This document shows positions 19,477-29,843 of a DNA stretch of 64,000 nt, piece after piece (the stretch's first letter is position 1; the number at the start of each line of letters is the position of its first letter). A model generated the notes under the pieces. That model made no database searches, was not told the DNA's origin, and saw only the letters and a program-made list of their open reading frames with translations. The position numbers and the translations under genes were made by a program. Source of the DNA: Herpetomonas samuelpessoai (taxonomy: Eukaryota; Euglenozoa; Kinetoplastea; Trypanosomatida; Trypanosomatidae); the NCBI GenBank assembly GCA_030849835.1, contig JASAOC010002140.1, positions 248,001-312,000 on the forward strand, given 5' to 3'.

Positions 19477-20458
19477 AGGGAAAGAGGAGTGAAGTAAACA
19501 CCAACACCATAACAAAAGCAGGTGCCCAAAGGCTAGAATATGCATTGGACGAGCTCCTGGAAAGCACCGACTTGCTCGGCACCGGGACGCTCCCCAATTG
19601 TGTGTAAGCAAGCGAAAAGGTCTCACATGCACCAAGACCCAGCGTGCTTTCCACCGTGACGGGGCCTTGGCGACCCCACACCCACACACGCACAATAACA
19701 AGAACGATAAAAAAGAATACAACTGTAATTAAACGTCGATTAACGTTCCGGTTTGTTTTCCGGAACTCAACAAGCGTACCGTACGTAACATGCCAATCAT
19801 CCGCCAAGACCGCAGAGAAACGTGAAGGAGGCTGTGCCGATGGGGGGGGGGGGGGATGTGCTAATCGGACAGGGAAATGAGTACTCATTGTCACGGGTAG
19901 TGGTGTGCAGCCCGCTAGGACCCTGGAGCTACGGGGCGTCGATTGCTCGAGGATGGTGAGGGTGAAGTTCTGTTCTCTATGACAACTAATCGTCGCCCAA
20001 TGTGACTTCTTTCTGACGTCGTATTATTGCTTCATTCCTGCTTCTTCTGAATAGGCTACGCACCCGTTTACACGGTAGCTGAAGTCTGTTTTTTTTTCCT
20101 TTTTATCCTCCGTCTCGTTTTTTGGTCGGTTGGTATCTCTGCCTTTTCAAGAGTTGTACCCTCAACCGAAACTTCTATTCGGTATCTTCTTTCTTTCTTC
20201 TCATAGATTACTCATCTTCTCCCAGATTTCTTTCTTTTTTTCAATTTCTTCTTCTCATCGGACCGTCACCTCATCTTGCGTCTCCATCCCCGCATCGCAG
20301 GTGTACATCCTACTCCTAGAGCCCGCATTCCACGTGCTGACAGCACACGTCACCCTTGACATCCATAAGCCACCATCGGGACGGGTCCACCACACACGCA
20401 CAACAACACAGCGTTCCATCTTCATCGCTGTTCTCCTCTTTTTCTTTTTCCCCTTGCC
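19477..20458. other. Spacer with poly-G tract
   Basis: No gene is supported. It contains a run of 14 G at 19842-19855, T runs near 20090-20100 and 20230, and long pyrimidine tracts up to the next ATG. The nearest plausible acceptor is the CAG in ACACAG near 20410. Confidence 0.65.
19842..19855 (+). repeat. Poly-G tract (14 G)
   Basis: An uninterrupted run of 14 G on the transcribed-sense strand in the AK6 3' flank. Confidence 0.85.
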
Positions 20459-23400
20459 ATGTCGCATTCTCATAAAAAGCTGCTGCCCATTGGCAGCAAC
20501 ATGAACGACGCGGCGTACCCGTTCCGTGGCGAGTTCCGCCTTGACAACGTCATCAATCACGGCCACAGCGGTGTGCCGGGCAAGCGTGTGCCCACCTCGC
20601 TTTCCCTCAAGGTGTCAGGGTCAAACCTCGTGATTGAGCAGCTCCAGGCTCCCAAAGGCTGCCAGATGAATTGCGAGCTTGCGGTTGACGGGGGAATGGC
20701 ACGTCCAGTAACCCTTGGCAGTGGCGAGGCCTCCACGGCGCTCGCGGTGCCGGGTGACGGACGCGATTACCACGTCACCGCCATTGTCAAGACAGACCAA
20801 GGAAAACATTTTTGTAAGATGACATTCAACGGAAGCGAGGGCCAGCATGTCATGCGCCTGCGTGCCCCCACGGAAGGACATTCGGATGCGGTGCAGCTTT
20901 TCGTGGACGGTAAACGTGTGAAACCAGTCGGTGGCTGGTTCAACATTCCTCTGCGCGCCACGGAGTGTGCACTCGTTCTGTCGAACGTACCGGATGCGAC
21001 CAGCACGAGGGTGTGGGAGGTGCCACCGCTGGCACAGCGCTCCTTACTGCCTCAGCTGGGTGAACCATCGCGAAACTCCAGCGCCGTCCACCAGACCCCT
21101 ACGGTCGGCGTGAATGCTGTCGCACCGCCATCGTCAACAGCGTCACCACCGCAGAGTTTTCTTGTGGAAACGGTCCCTGGGTACACGTCGTCTGCGGTGT
21201 TGCAGTGCATGGGAACTGGGCAGCGTTACAGCTTGCAGGAGCAGACTGCCACAGCGGTTCCCGCCAACGCCGGGCCGTACCGACTCCACTTGCCCGTACC
21301 CCCGCCACCACCGTCGGCCTCACTAGACATGGCACAGAAGGGCGAAACGGCGGCCCCTCACCACCCAAGCGGCATTCCGACTACCCCTGGCAACCCAGCG
21401 GCGAGCACTGCGTCCTCTCCCGCCGCACCCCATCTTGCAGGGGCTCCGACCCCAGCCGCTGGCACAACTGCTGTTCCTGTCGTCGCCCCGCGTCCTACCT
21501 TGGAACTCGAGTCACGCCCGCACAGTGGCCCCAACGGGACCTACTGCTACACGGTGATTGCGACGCCGAGTGCAACCTCTGGCGGAACGCCAGTCCCGCC
21601 ACAGTACAGCGTGCAGCTCACAGCAGAGAATGGCACTGTGACATCAGGTATCGGGCATGCCACCATCACGCTGCCTCATAAACGCGAGCAACAAGTGCAG
21701 GTCGTGGTAACAGAGGTCCCCAACGCGAACGGGCCAACCACGCACGCGGCCAGCACGCCCGTGCTACGCCAGCGACAGTATGTGCCTTCACTCCAGGCTC
21801 CTGCGGTTGGCCTCAGCATCCAGGAAGAACCAGGCACAGGCGCACTGGTGATTCGCGGTGTGGATGGGAGCCGTGTGAGCGTTGGGCCGTTGAATGGTAG
21901 CGCACCCGTCTCTGCTGACTCCACAAGTGTCGGTCGCGTGGATCGCGCCAAGGGACCACACAGCGTCACGGTGGAGCAGACCAACAGCGACGGCTCCGTG
22001 ACCTCCGCCCGTGTGAACATCGACGGTAAGAGCTCAGTCGCCGCGCCAGCAGCACCGTCAGTGCCGACCTCAATCCCGGGTCAGCCGCTGGCTATCCCAA
22101 CGCCCACGCCGACAACGACAACTGCGCCAGTGCCCACAATGCCGACGCCGCCATCTATCACGCCTACAGGGGTGCCTGCCGTCGCCCCTACGCCGAACGA
22201 CGACGGCATCGCTCGATGGGCAAACTCCCTTGCCCAGGCGCTGCAGTCGCCAAGCCTAGAGGAGGCGCGACGTGCCCTCGCGAGTCTCCAAGTACCCCCT
22301 GTTTCTCCTGCAGCGGGCACCGTGACCAACTTTGTGCGCGAACAAATGAATCGCCAGACGCCCGTCTTTGCCTTCAGCACGCAGCCAGGTGGCCTCGGAG
22401 GCGTGTCGTGTGATGGACTGAGCCTCACGGCAACGGTGGGTGGCCAGCAAGAAGCTCCGGTGCAGCCAGGCGGGACCGTCAGCATACCCGAAGGTGGGTA
22501 CGCGACGCTGACGGCCTCCTACCCTGGAACAGGGCGAATGGCAGCTTCCCTGCGTGTTATCAATCGTGCAGGGGCAACGCCTCCGCCCGGGCCACCCCCG
22601 ATAGCCACGACACTTGCGTCTCCGTCTCCCTTTGGTGCGAGTGTGTCCTCGCCGTCCCCAGAGGAGGCGATGCTCGCTCGGCTCGTGGAATGCCTGCAGC
22701 GCCACAATCTCGAGCCCACCAAGGTTGCAGATGAGCTGAACGCCATCCCTGCGAGCGCGCTGAGTCCGGGCGGTCTGCGTCTCGTACCCCTGCTGGTGAA
22801 CTGCCTGCGCCGTGCGACTGCCCCAACGGGCTCACAAAGCGGCACGTCTGTAACGGGTGCGGCCCCGAATGCGGACGGCAGCTCGTCGGCGGACGAGATT
22901 TACTTCACGTGCGGCAATGGATTCCTCGACAACATCTACACCGCCCAGCCGCATTACCAAATCACTGCCGTGATTGACGGCAAGACGGCCATCCCTGTAG
23001 CACAGCGCAGCCGCCTGCCCCCAGGAGGTCCCACAGCAACGTTTCCAACGCTGGGGCAGCCCCACTTTGTCGAATTAACGGCCAAGGATCCCTTGTCGGG
23101 GAAGGTCAAGAAACAGGTGCGGCTCACGGTGATGGGCCACGAAGATGTCGCACCGGTACGCTACAGCAGCAGCGCCCCAGTCCCTGCGACTGCGCCTGTT
23201 GCCGCAGCAGGTAGTGACGCCGCGCGAACACCGCACCCACCGACTTCCACCGCGACCCCACCTTCGTTTACAGGTGCCTCTGGGACCGCTGGGAGTGCTG
23301 GCGGCACACGTTCTCCGTCTGGGAATTACGAACCCGCTACTCCACATGCAGCCCCAGTAATGTCCTCCATTCCTGCTCCCACGGCCAGTGCTGGATCACC

Positions 23401-24142
23401 AATCGTGGCACCACCCGCTGGGGGTCGGGTTCCTTATCTAGACATCACCCTCCAACAGCTGGGACAGGATCTGCAGCTGCGAGGGACGACTCGCGCCGGT
23501 CACCGCATCGTCTGTGATGTCGATGGTGTGGGCGGTGACACTGGGCTCGCGGACTTCACCACCCGTGTGAACGGCTCACGACCGCACAAGGTGGAGCTGA
23601 CCGTGGTGGACCCGCACGGTCAAGTGGCGTTTCAGCAACGTCTTGATGTTCCTGCGATGAGTTCGACGGTGTGGGGAGTGGCACTGCAGGACGGTGGGTT
23701 GTCCGTCGACCCAGATGGGAGCTGTGTGGCGACCGTTGCCATGGACCGGGGGCCTGAGCGCAGCATCCAGGGCAACTTCATCTCTATGGACAGCAACACT
23801 CCTCATTTCGTAATTCTACGACGCTATGTGAACGGCCTCCATGGTGTGAAGGCGGGTGAGTTGTCACTGCGCGTTCCCGCCTTCATCTCCCCCGCCGACA
23901 TCGAGGCGATCGAACGACTCTATCGCACCCACGCCCGTGGTGCCCTCGATGACGGCGGTCTCCGGCAGGAGTTACTGCTGCTACGCGGTCGCTGTGCTAC
24001 TCCCGCTCTCCGAGAGCTTATCGACACTTTGGTCGAGTGCCTTCAACGGACCAAGCCTTCCCAACATGTGGAGAGCACAGGTGCCGTGACCCTGGCGGAG
24101 CCGCGGGGGCGCGTGTACTTTCGTCTCACAGGAAGTGATTAA
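20459..24142 (+). CDS. Unrecognised protein of repeated beta-type modules
   Basis: I do not recognise this 1227-residue protein. It has no signal peptide or membrane segment that I can see. At least seven segments share the pattern (hydrophobic strand)-P-H-x-V-x-L-T-x-x-D-x-x-G-x-V-x-x-x-x-R-L-x-V: DYHVTAIVKTDQGKHF (nt about 20762), QVQVVVTEVPNANG (21694), HSVTVEQTNSDGSV (21959), YATLTASYPGTGRM (22499), HFVELTAKDPLSGKV (23063), HKVELTVVDPHGQV (23585) and HFVILRRYVNGLHG (23804). This looks like tandem Ig-like or other beta-sandwich units separated by Pro/Thr/Ala linkers. Three helical stretches interrupt them: residues about 580-632, 733-788 and 1141-1201; the last two share LVECLQR. A structural or scaffold role is plausible but is inference. 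ATG 20459 follows a long pyrimidine tract. Confidence 0.85.
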   Translation: MSHSHKKLLPIGSNMNDAAYPFRGEFRLDNVINHGHSGVPGKRVPTSLSLKVSGSNLVIEQLQAPKGCQMNCELAVDGGMARPVTLGSGEASTALAVPGDGRDYHVTAIVKTDQGKHFCKMTFNGSEGQHVMRLRAPTEGHSDAVQLFVDGKRVKPVGGWFNIPLRATECALVLSNVPDATSTRVWEVPPLAQRSLLPQLGEPSRNSSAVHQTPTVGVNAVAPPSSTASPPQSFLVETVPGYTSSAVLQCMGTGQRYSLQEQTATAVPANAGPYRLHLPVPPPPPSASLDMAQKGETAAPHHPSGIPTTPGNPAASTASSPAAPHLAGAPTPAAGTTAVPVVAPRPTLELESRPHSGPNGTYCYTVIATPSATSGGTPVPPQYSVQLTAENGTVTSGIGHATITLPHKREQQVQVVVTEVPNANGPTTHAASTPVLRQRQYVPSLQAPAVGLSIQEEPGTGALVIRGVDGSRVSVGPLNGSAPVSADSTSVGRVDRAKGPHSVTVEQTNSDGSVTSARVNIDGKSSVAAPAAPSVPTSIPGQPLAIPTPTPTTTTAPVPTMPTPPSITPTGVPAVAPTPNDDGIARWANSLAQALQSPSLEEARRALASLQVPPVSPAAGTVTNFVREQMNRQTPVFAFSTQPGGLGGVSCDGLSLTATVGGQQEAPVQPGGTVSIPEGGYATLTASYPGTGRMAASLRVINRAGATPPPGPPPIATTLASPSPFGASVSSPSPEEAMLARLVECLQRHNLEPTKVADELNAIPASALSPGGLRLVPLLVNCLRRATAPTGSQSGTSVTGAAPNADGSSSADEIYFTCGNGFLDNIYTAQPHYQITAVIDGKTAIPVAQRSRLPPGGPTATFPTLGQPHFVELTAKDPLSGKVKKQVRLTVMGHEDVAPVRYSSSAPVPATAPVAAAGSDAARTPHPPTSTATPPSFTGASGTAGSAGGTRSPSGNYEPATPHAAPVMSSIPAPTASAGSPIVAPPAGGRVPYLDITLQQLGQDLQLRGTTRAGHRIVCDVDGVGGDTGLADFTTRVNGSRPHKVELTVVDPHGQVAFQQRLDVPAMSSTVWGVALQDGGLSVDPDGSCVATVAMDRGPERSIQGNFISMDSNTPHFVILRRYVNGLHGVKAGELSLRVPAFISPADIEAIERLYRTHARGALDDGGLRQELLLLRGRCATPALRELIDTLVECLQRTKPSQHVESTGAVTLAEPRGRVYFRLTGSD

Positions 24143-24815
24143 ACGTCACAGCGTCCCCGGACACGGAAAGGGAGAGGAAAACTGTCACTGTGATTTGCTT
24201 TTAGAAGATAGAGCTGTGAGGTGGTTTCCTTTCATCTGTTGGGGTCTGTGCGTCTGCTTGGCAATTACCTTCTTTAGTTTCCTGATATACACTTGTACAT
24301 GTCTTGCGTGTGTCTGTCGAGGTGCTCCTACCGTATAACAAGAGGAGATATCTTTCTCTTCGATTTTTTTGAGATATGTATTGTTCCATCTTAGACCGCC
24401 TTGCGAACAGCACCAGCAAAAGAGTTGTCACGGATTCTGACATGTTAGCGTGAATACGTATATCCCGTCAAGAGAATCGAAAGTCGATGTCTTGGCACCT
24501 CCTGCAAATGATGCGTGTCAGAAACACCCTGACGATCTCCTTGGTATGACTGAAGACCGATTGTCGTGCTCTGTGTAGGCACTGCGTGCTGACAGACGGC
24601 GTCTTGTGTCGTCGCCGCTACATGACCTTCGGCCGGTTGTGGATCGTCAACGTAGGCCCTTTGCTCACCGGCAACCGAAATGTCTGAGAATATACCATGA
24701 ACATGTCCCTTTACTGTCTGCTTCTTCTTTGGCTTCTCCGCCGACGGACGTGTCCTGTGCGCCTGTATAGTAACGCAATACCCGGAGCTCCGCAATCACC
24801 GGAATACCCGTTGTC

Positions 24816-24855
24816 AGACACACACGCAGACACACACACACACACAGACACACAG
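24816..24855 (+). repeat. (CA)n microsatellite, imperfect
   Basis: CA dinucleotides interrupted by G in three places. Confidence 0.9.
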
Positions 24856-25399
24856 GTCCCTTTCCCCTTCCCAGCCGCTTTCTCCAGTGTTCTACGCTGC
24901 TGTGAACGCTATTTTCCAGTCTGCGAGACTTCACTCCGTGTTAATTGGCAAAATCCAAAAAAGTTTTTTTTTTCCTCTTATCATTTTAAATTTCTCACTC
25001 CCTCCACCATTACCGTCCAGTAAAGACTGGCGTTATCCTGTTAGTCGTTCTTCTTTTGTCTTCTTTTTTTTTTCTTTTCTATTCTGCTTCTCTTGTACAA
25101 GCGTGTTCCCAATACAGTTACTATCTTTATCTTTTCATTTCCTCCCTCCCACTCCACTCCCCTTTTTTTCATTTACAGTATCCTTTACACGAGAAGCCGC
25201 AGAACAGCGACACGAGGAATCCTTCTGGTAAAATCACTTCGACACAGACACGGACGTACGCACACCCACACGCCAAGCACCGTTCACTCAAGTGCCCCGA
25301 CGACGTTTGTTTTGACGGAGCTAAGAAAAAAAAAAAAAACTCGAGGCAAAAGCCTAACACAGCGCGTGTTCACAAGCCAGATCAGCAGACAAGGCCTCG

Positions 25400-25415
25400 C
25401 TGTTCTCTTCTACAG
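25400..25415 (+). promoter_or_regulatory. Candidate trans-splice acceptor of first CCCH gene
   Basis: A short pyrimidine tract ends in CAG at 25413-25415, giving a 23-base 5' UTR before ATG 25439. The tract is modest, and stronger pyrimidine tracts lie further upstream. Confidence 0.4.
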
Positions 25416-25438
25416 CGTCCTTCCGTCCTTCACCGCTC

Positions 25439-26674
25439 ATGTCACATTACCCCAAGTGCACTTCGCCTTCGCATTCTTACCTGAGCTATGGCTCAGGAAC
25501 CATGACGCAGACACCGGGAGCCTCGACGACGATTTCCTCCCCATCCAAGCGGCGACTGTCTTATCGACACGACCCGTACCGCGCGCTCGTCATCTCCCCA
25601 GCGTGCTCGCAGATCAGCACTCCCCAAACCAACCCGGTTACTACAAGCGCGCCCGCTGGGGCACCATGGGCGGGCCGATCAGCAGCTTCCTGCGCAGACA
25701 GCGAGAGTCTCAACTTTCCCACACCGCGAGAGTTCACGGGAAGTGAAGCGCTCACGTATAAGATGGACTTCTGCTGCCAGCCGGCTCTGTTGACGCATGA
25801 CGGTCAGGAGACTGCCGTTTACGTAGACGGAATGTCCGCGACCACGCCTCTCGCCCCTCCTCGCTTTGAACGCTGGGAGTGCGGTTCGCAACAGTCCTTC
25901 AGGTGCTACCCTACAACAACAACAGGGTACCGCGCGGAGGACGACGCACATGCGTTTGCGGAGGTGTCCTTGCATTCCGCCGCGCTGGGCGGTGCCCCTG
26001 AGGCATACTTTGACGACGCGTATTCGTGCGCTCGAATGGAAAGCGACGACGGCTACTGGCAGAGCACACCACGCGGTGTTCCCACGTGTGGCACCTGCTA
26101 CAGCCACCACCTCACTGCAACGCCCAGGAGTCTATCAGGGCCGTTCAACCCTGGTACGGTGCGTCGGGCACACATTCCTTCCACCGTGACTGCCGCAGAT
26201 GCTTCCTCCTCTGCCCCTGCGCCCCTCAACCGAGACGGGCGTACTCTCGCGGCCATCCGTGATGTCACTGAAGGACGTGGAGACGGGAGGGATCCCTGGC
26301 CTGTTCAAGGAAGCGCAGACGAATGTGTTGGCAGCGCCCATCAGTGCCATGCTGCTCACGTTGCGGTCCCTCGCGGCACCACACAGCTCCCTGGTGAGGA
26401 GACACCGAAGCCGTTGAGCAAGTCGGCGTTGAGGCGCGCGCGAAAGGCCGCTGCGAAAGTCACGACCCCTGAAGACGACGCGGTCGCCAACCACTACAAG
26501 GTCAAGCTCTGTGAGAACTACATGAAGAATGGACGGTGCCGCTACGGACGCGTGTGTCGCTTCGCCCACGGGGAGCGCGATCTTCGGACCTACGCGCAGA
26601 ACGTGCATGACGGGATCACCAGCGTCGACGCACTGAAGGAGTACCTTCGTGTCACCAACCCCACCGGCAAGTGA
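25439..26674 (+). CDS. CCCH zinc-finger protein (first of a related pair)
   Basis: The 411-residue product carries one CCCH finger near its C-terminus: C358-x8-C367-x5-C373-x3-H377 in LCENYMKNGRCRYGRVCRFAH, preceded by HYKVK and followed by GERDLRTYAQNVHDGI and a short helix. This finger type binds single-stranded RNA; in trypanosomatids such proteins set mRNA stability and translation. The remainder (1 to about 320) is disordered, rich in Ser, Thr, Pro, Gly and Tyr. A basic KSALRRARKAAAK precedes the finger. The finger plus the tail closely matches the product of the gene at 31642, so the two are paralogues. The 3' flank is nearly 5 kb, fitting a regulated mRNA, although part of it belongs to the next gene. 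I do not assign an orthologue number. Confidence 0.88.
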   Translation: MSHYPKCTSPSHSYLSYGSGTMTQTPGASTTISSPSKRRLSYRHDPYRALVISPACSQISTPQTNPVTTSAPAGAPWAGRSAASCADSESLNFPTPREFTGSEALTYKMDFCCQPALLTHDGQETAVYVDGMSATTPLAPPRFERWECGSQQSFRCYPTTTTGYRAEDDAHAFAEVSLHSAALGGAPEAYFDDAYSCARMESDDGYWQSTPRGVPTCGTCYSHHLTATPRSLSGPFNPGTVRRAHIPSTVTAADASSSAPAPLNRDGRTLAAIRDVTEGRGDGRDPWPVQGSADECVGSAHQCHAAHVAVPRGTTQLPGEETPKPLSKSALRRARKAAAKVTTPEDDAVANHYKVKLCENYMKNGRCRYGRVCRFAHGERDLRTYAQNVHDGITSVDALKEYLRVTNPTGK

Positions 26675-27383
26675 GCAAGGACAACGACAGAAACGATTGC
26701 CTTGCGCCTGAGTGGGCTTGATGCATCTGAGACACCCTCGCCGCTTGCTTCCGCTGACTCTGCCGCAAATCTTTGTCTCCATCTATGAGTGCGTACAACA
26801 GTATGGGCTGCAACCGTAGGAGATTTCTGTGATGCTACGCGATATTCTCGCCCTTTTTTTTTTCCTACGTGTCAATGCCGGAGGTTACATGCTGTGTGTC
26901 GTCTCCAGGGTGGTCATTTTGTCTTTGTTATTTCGTCCCTCTCCCTCCTACATCCGGGAAGTGTGATGAAGTCTATTCTTATTATTTCGCTTTAATTCGG
27001 CAGACCGCGTAAAGTATCTTTGTCGAACTCTAGTTTTCTTTCGGCTTCATTGGTTATCCTAACCGGGACAGTGACTCAAAGAAAATGATGGACGCGTCTG
27101 CTGTATATATGTCATGGTGTACCTTCTTCGTTTCTACTCTTTAACGCAACTCGTTTTTTTTTCCGCCCTCTTTCTCGTTCTCTTTCCCAATTCGTTCCTC
27201 ACGCAGCTCTTTTTTTTTTTTATAAAAAATTCTTCTCCCATTCCGTTTGTACGTTTTCGAAAAGGATACTCTTCCCCTGCATAGGAACGGAAGTAAATCA
27301 CCTGCTATGATCCGCTTGTGCAACAGTCACGGGAACGTGAAGGCGTCCCCCCACGAGCGCCTGAAACGCATGCACACGCAAGC

Positions 27384-27410
27384 GCACACACACACACACA
27401 CACACACACA
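27384..27410 (+). repeat. (CA)n microsatellite
   Basis: Thirteen uninterrupted CA dinucleotides, with more degenerate CA/CG sequence just upstream. Confidence 0.9.
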
Positions 27411-28650
27411 GCCATCCGCATGAAACCTGTGTACTGTTCCCACACAAGGGCGTCGTTGGCCTAGCACTTGCCGCTCGTCACTCCTTTTACATTTTTTTTT
27501 CCTTCGCGCGCCTTTTCTTTTGCATGTCAACGGTATGACGATCTCCTCTCACGACAGCCGTTCTGCTTTTTTTTTTCTTTTCCTGCCAGCTTTCTTAAGA
27601 TCCTTCTTCCTTTCTGTTCTTACAATGCTTCTTCCAACTCGCAGCTCTTTTCTATTATTATTTTTTTTTTTTGTGTTCGTCTACGTTTTCACTGTATGTT
27701 TGTTGTGTTACGTTGGGGTGGTGATGATGCAATCGCACCGAGTGGCTAGTGAGGAATGTAAAACGTTTGTCCTGCCAACCGCATTGTACAAGAAGTTTTT
27801 TCTTCTCGTCTTTTTTTTATATTGTTCGTACGACCCATACCTTGTTCTCGTGGCTGGCTCTCTTGTTGCACTGCGGTGGACATCCGAACACATACGGACA
27901 GGGAATGGCAATGAGACAGGTTACCTCTGTCCTCATAGCTGTTTTAAAATGATTTTTCCCCCTACCTTTTCTTGCTTTATCAACTTTTTGGCCCACTCTT
28001 TTTTTTTTGTTTCAAAATTATGCAGCTCATTTTCTCTTCCTATCGCAGGCGTAAATGCAAAATAGCCCCCCTCCCCCCTCCCCTCCTACCAACCCCCCGT
28101 AAGTCATGCGAACTTTGTTTTCGTGTTAACGCTCCCTCATCGTGCGAAGTGATATCGCACAGCGCCTCGTGTCCGCGATCATACGAGGTTAAATGTTTCC
28201 TCTTTAAAAAAAGAATCTTTTTTTGTTTTCTTTTTCGGTTCCTGTGTTCCCATATGGTTTCTTTTCTTGCATCTCGTCCCATTCTTTCGAAATATTGTCT
28301 TTCTGTTTACTCTGCATCCGTTCATACTATCCTCTTTCGTCTTCCTAATAACCTCCTATGGTTTTCCCCCTCCCTGGCCGAATGCCACCTATCTATCTGC
28401 CCCCTGTTTCTTTATACATGTACACCCTGCCGTGATTGTCTGCCTCCTCGGTGATTCACACTTCTCTCCTCACTGTCTTCTTCGCCATTGTACTCATTTT
28501 ACTTTTGGTTTCTTTGGTAAAAATAACTTACCGACCTTTTCCCCCAGTTGTACTTTGTTTTTTTCTTTTTCTTTCTTTCTTTCTTAGTCAAGTACTCTAT
28601 ATCTCGTCCGAGGCTCCCACATGATCGAATTCTCTCTTTTTAATTTTTCC

Positions 28651-28661
28651 TTATTTATTTA
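28651..28661 (+). promoter_or_regulatory. AU-rich element
   Basis: The sequence TTATTTATTTA contains the overlapping ATTTA pentamers and the TTATTTATT nonamer of classic AU-rich instability elements. It lies in the long flank of the first CCCH gene. Chance occurrence in a T-rich stretch is quite possible. Confidence 0.3.
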
Positions 28662-29473
28662 TGTGGCGGCTACCAATCTCACTCTCCCTCAGTCGCACGA
28701 CCCAGGGACGTGCGCGAGAAGCTTTCTACTAAATGGTCGCTCGGATACTCGCTCTCTTCTCGTTATGGCTCGCCCTCCGTTACTCATTTCTGCAGTCCGT
28801 GCGTTCTTCAGATTGCCTAGTGTGCTTCCTCACCACTCAGAGATGGATATTGGATAACGCAAGTCCACTCTCTTATCGCAAACGAACACGATCGTGCCAT
28901 CGATATATGTTTTTGTTTTGTTTATTCCGCCCCAAATTTTCTTCTTACATGTATTCCGAGTAGCCGTTACGATCTCAGGTTTGCTGCAGGGAAGCTCCCC
29001 GTTCTTTACACGCGTAACGCGCCCATCGCTTCTCTCACAGAAGATGAGCAACGTGGTGTAACGTACACAGGTCTCTACGAGATGCGTATCTACTCTATGT
29101 CGTCACGTTTGCCTGGCAGTCGTGTCTTGAACCATGTACGCAACTGTCAAAGGTAGTTTCACAGCATACGTACTTGCAGAACGCTTGACACTCCCGTTTC
29201 TCCTCGTAGCTAGGAGGCTCCATCGTAGTAGTGACAGTGGCGGTCTGCACACACTCACGCACATAAATCAATACGAAGGGGACGACCAGAACTAACTTCT
29301 AGACATTCCTCCCCCTTCCCCTTTATTTTACAATCTGTTATTCATTTTTTTATTTTATTTTTGGCACGTGTGTACAGTGCCTATCGAGCATCGATTGTAC
29401 GTAGGATCGGCTTTCTGTCCCTTCCGTGCTCCTGTCCTCAAATGAAGTACACATCGATACGAGCAAGTGGAGC

Positions 29474-29497
29474 CACACACACACACACACACACACA
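29474..29497 (+). repeat. (CA)n microsatellite
   Basis: Twelve CA dinucleotides running into an A/G-rich stretch. Confidence 0.9.
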
Positions 29498-29780
29498 AAG
29501 AAAAAAGAAGTAGTAATGAGCATGAGGCAGGATATCTACAACCGTTCCATCAGTACAACGTGCGTAGCAGCAGCAGATCGTTGCCACGAACCACCCTGGA
29601 CGCTGCGTACCGCTCAACTTGACACCTTGGCGACATATAGGAAGGCAGTGGTTGCAGGGCTGGTGGGGAAATCTCAATCGGATCGACTTTGTTGCACCAT
29701 TGGGAGTCTGGGCGCTGACTGCGATGAGGGAGCACGCAACCGTGTCTGCGAAATGAAAAAGATAAATGGGTCTCGTAGTC

Positions 29781-29843
29781 GATGAGCGACCCGCACGCGT
29801 GGTCGCTTATCACACAGGGTCTCCCCCACGCCTTTAGTGGGGG
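29781..29843 (+). other. Two tandem potential RNA hairpins
   Basis: The first pairs GATGAGCGACC (29781-29791) with GGTCGCTTATC (29801-29811): 11 pairs with one G-U and a 9-base loop. The second pairs CCCCCAC (29823-29829) with GTGGGGG (29837-29843) around a 7-base loop and is followed by TTTTC. The second shares GTGGGGGTTTTC with the hairpin at 13766-13780. Confidence 0.4.

Larger units (their letters stand above)
24143..25438. other. Spacer
   Basis: No gene is supported. There is a GC-balanced stretch at about 24440-24790 without a convincing reading frame, a CA repeat at 24816-24855, then pyrimidine-rich sequence up to the next gene. Confidence 0.65.

Noticed and set aside
29512-29785. Frame of about 90 codons in the GC-balanced island upstream of the hairpins
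   Set aside because: Too short and without family features; it also begins close to a microsatellite. Kept only as an unexplained island in the findings.
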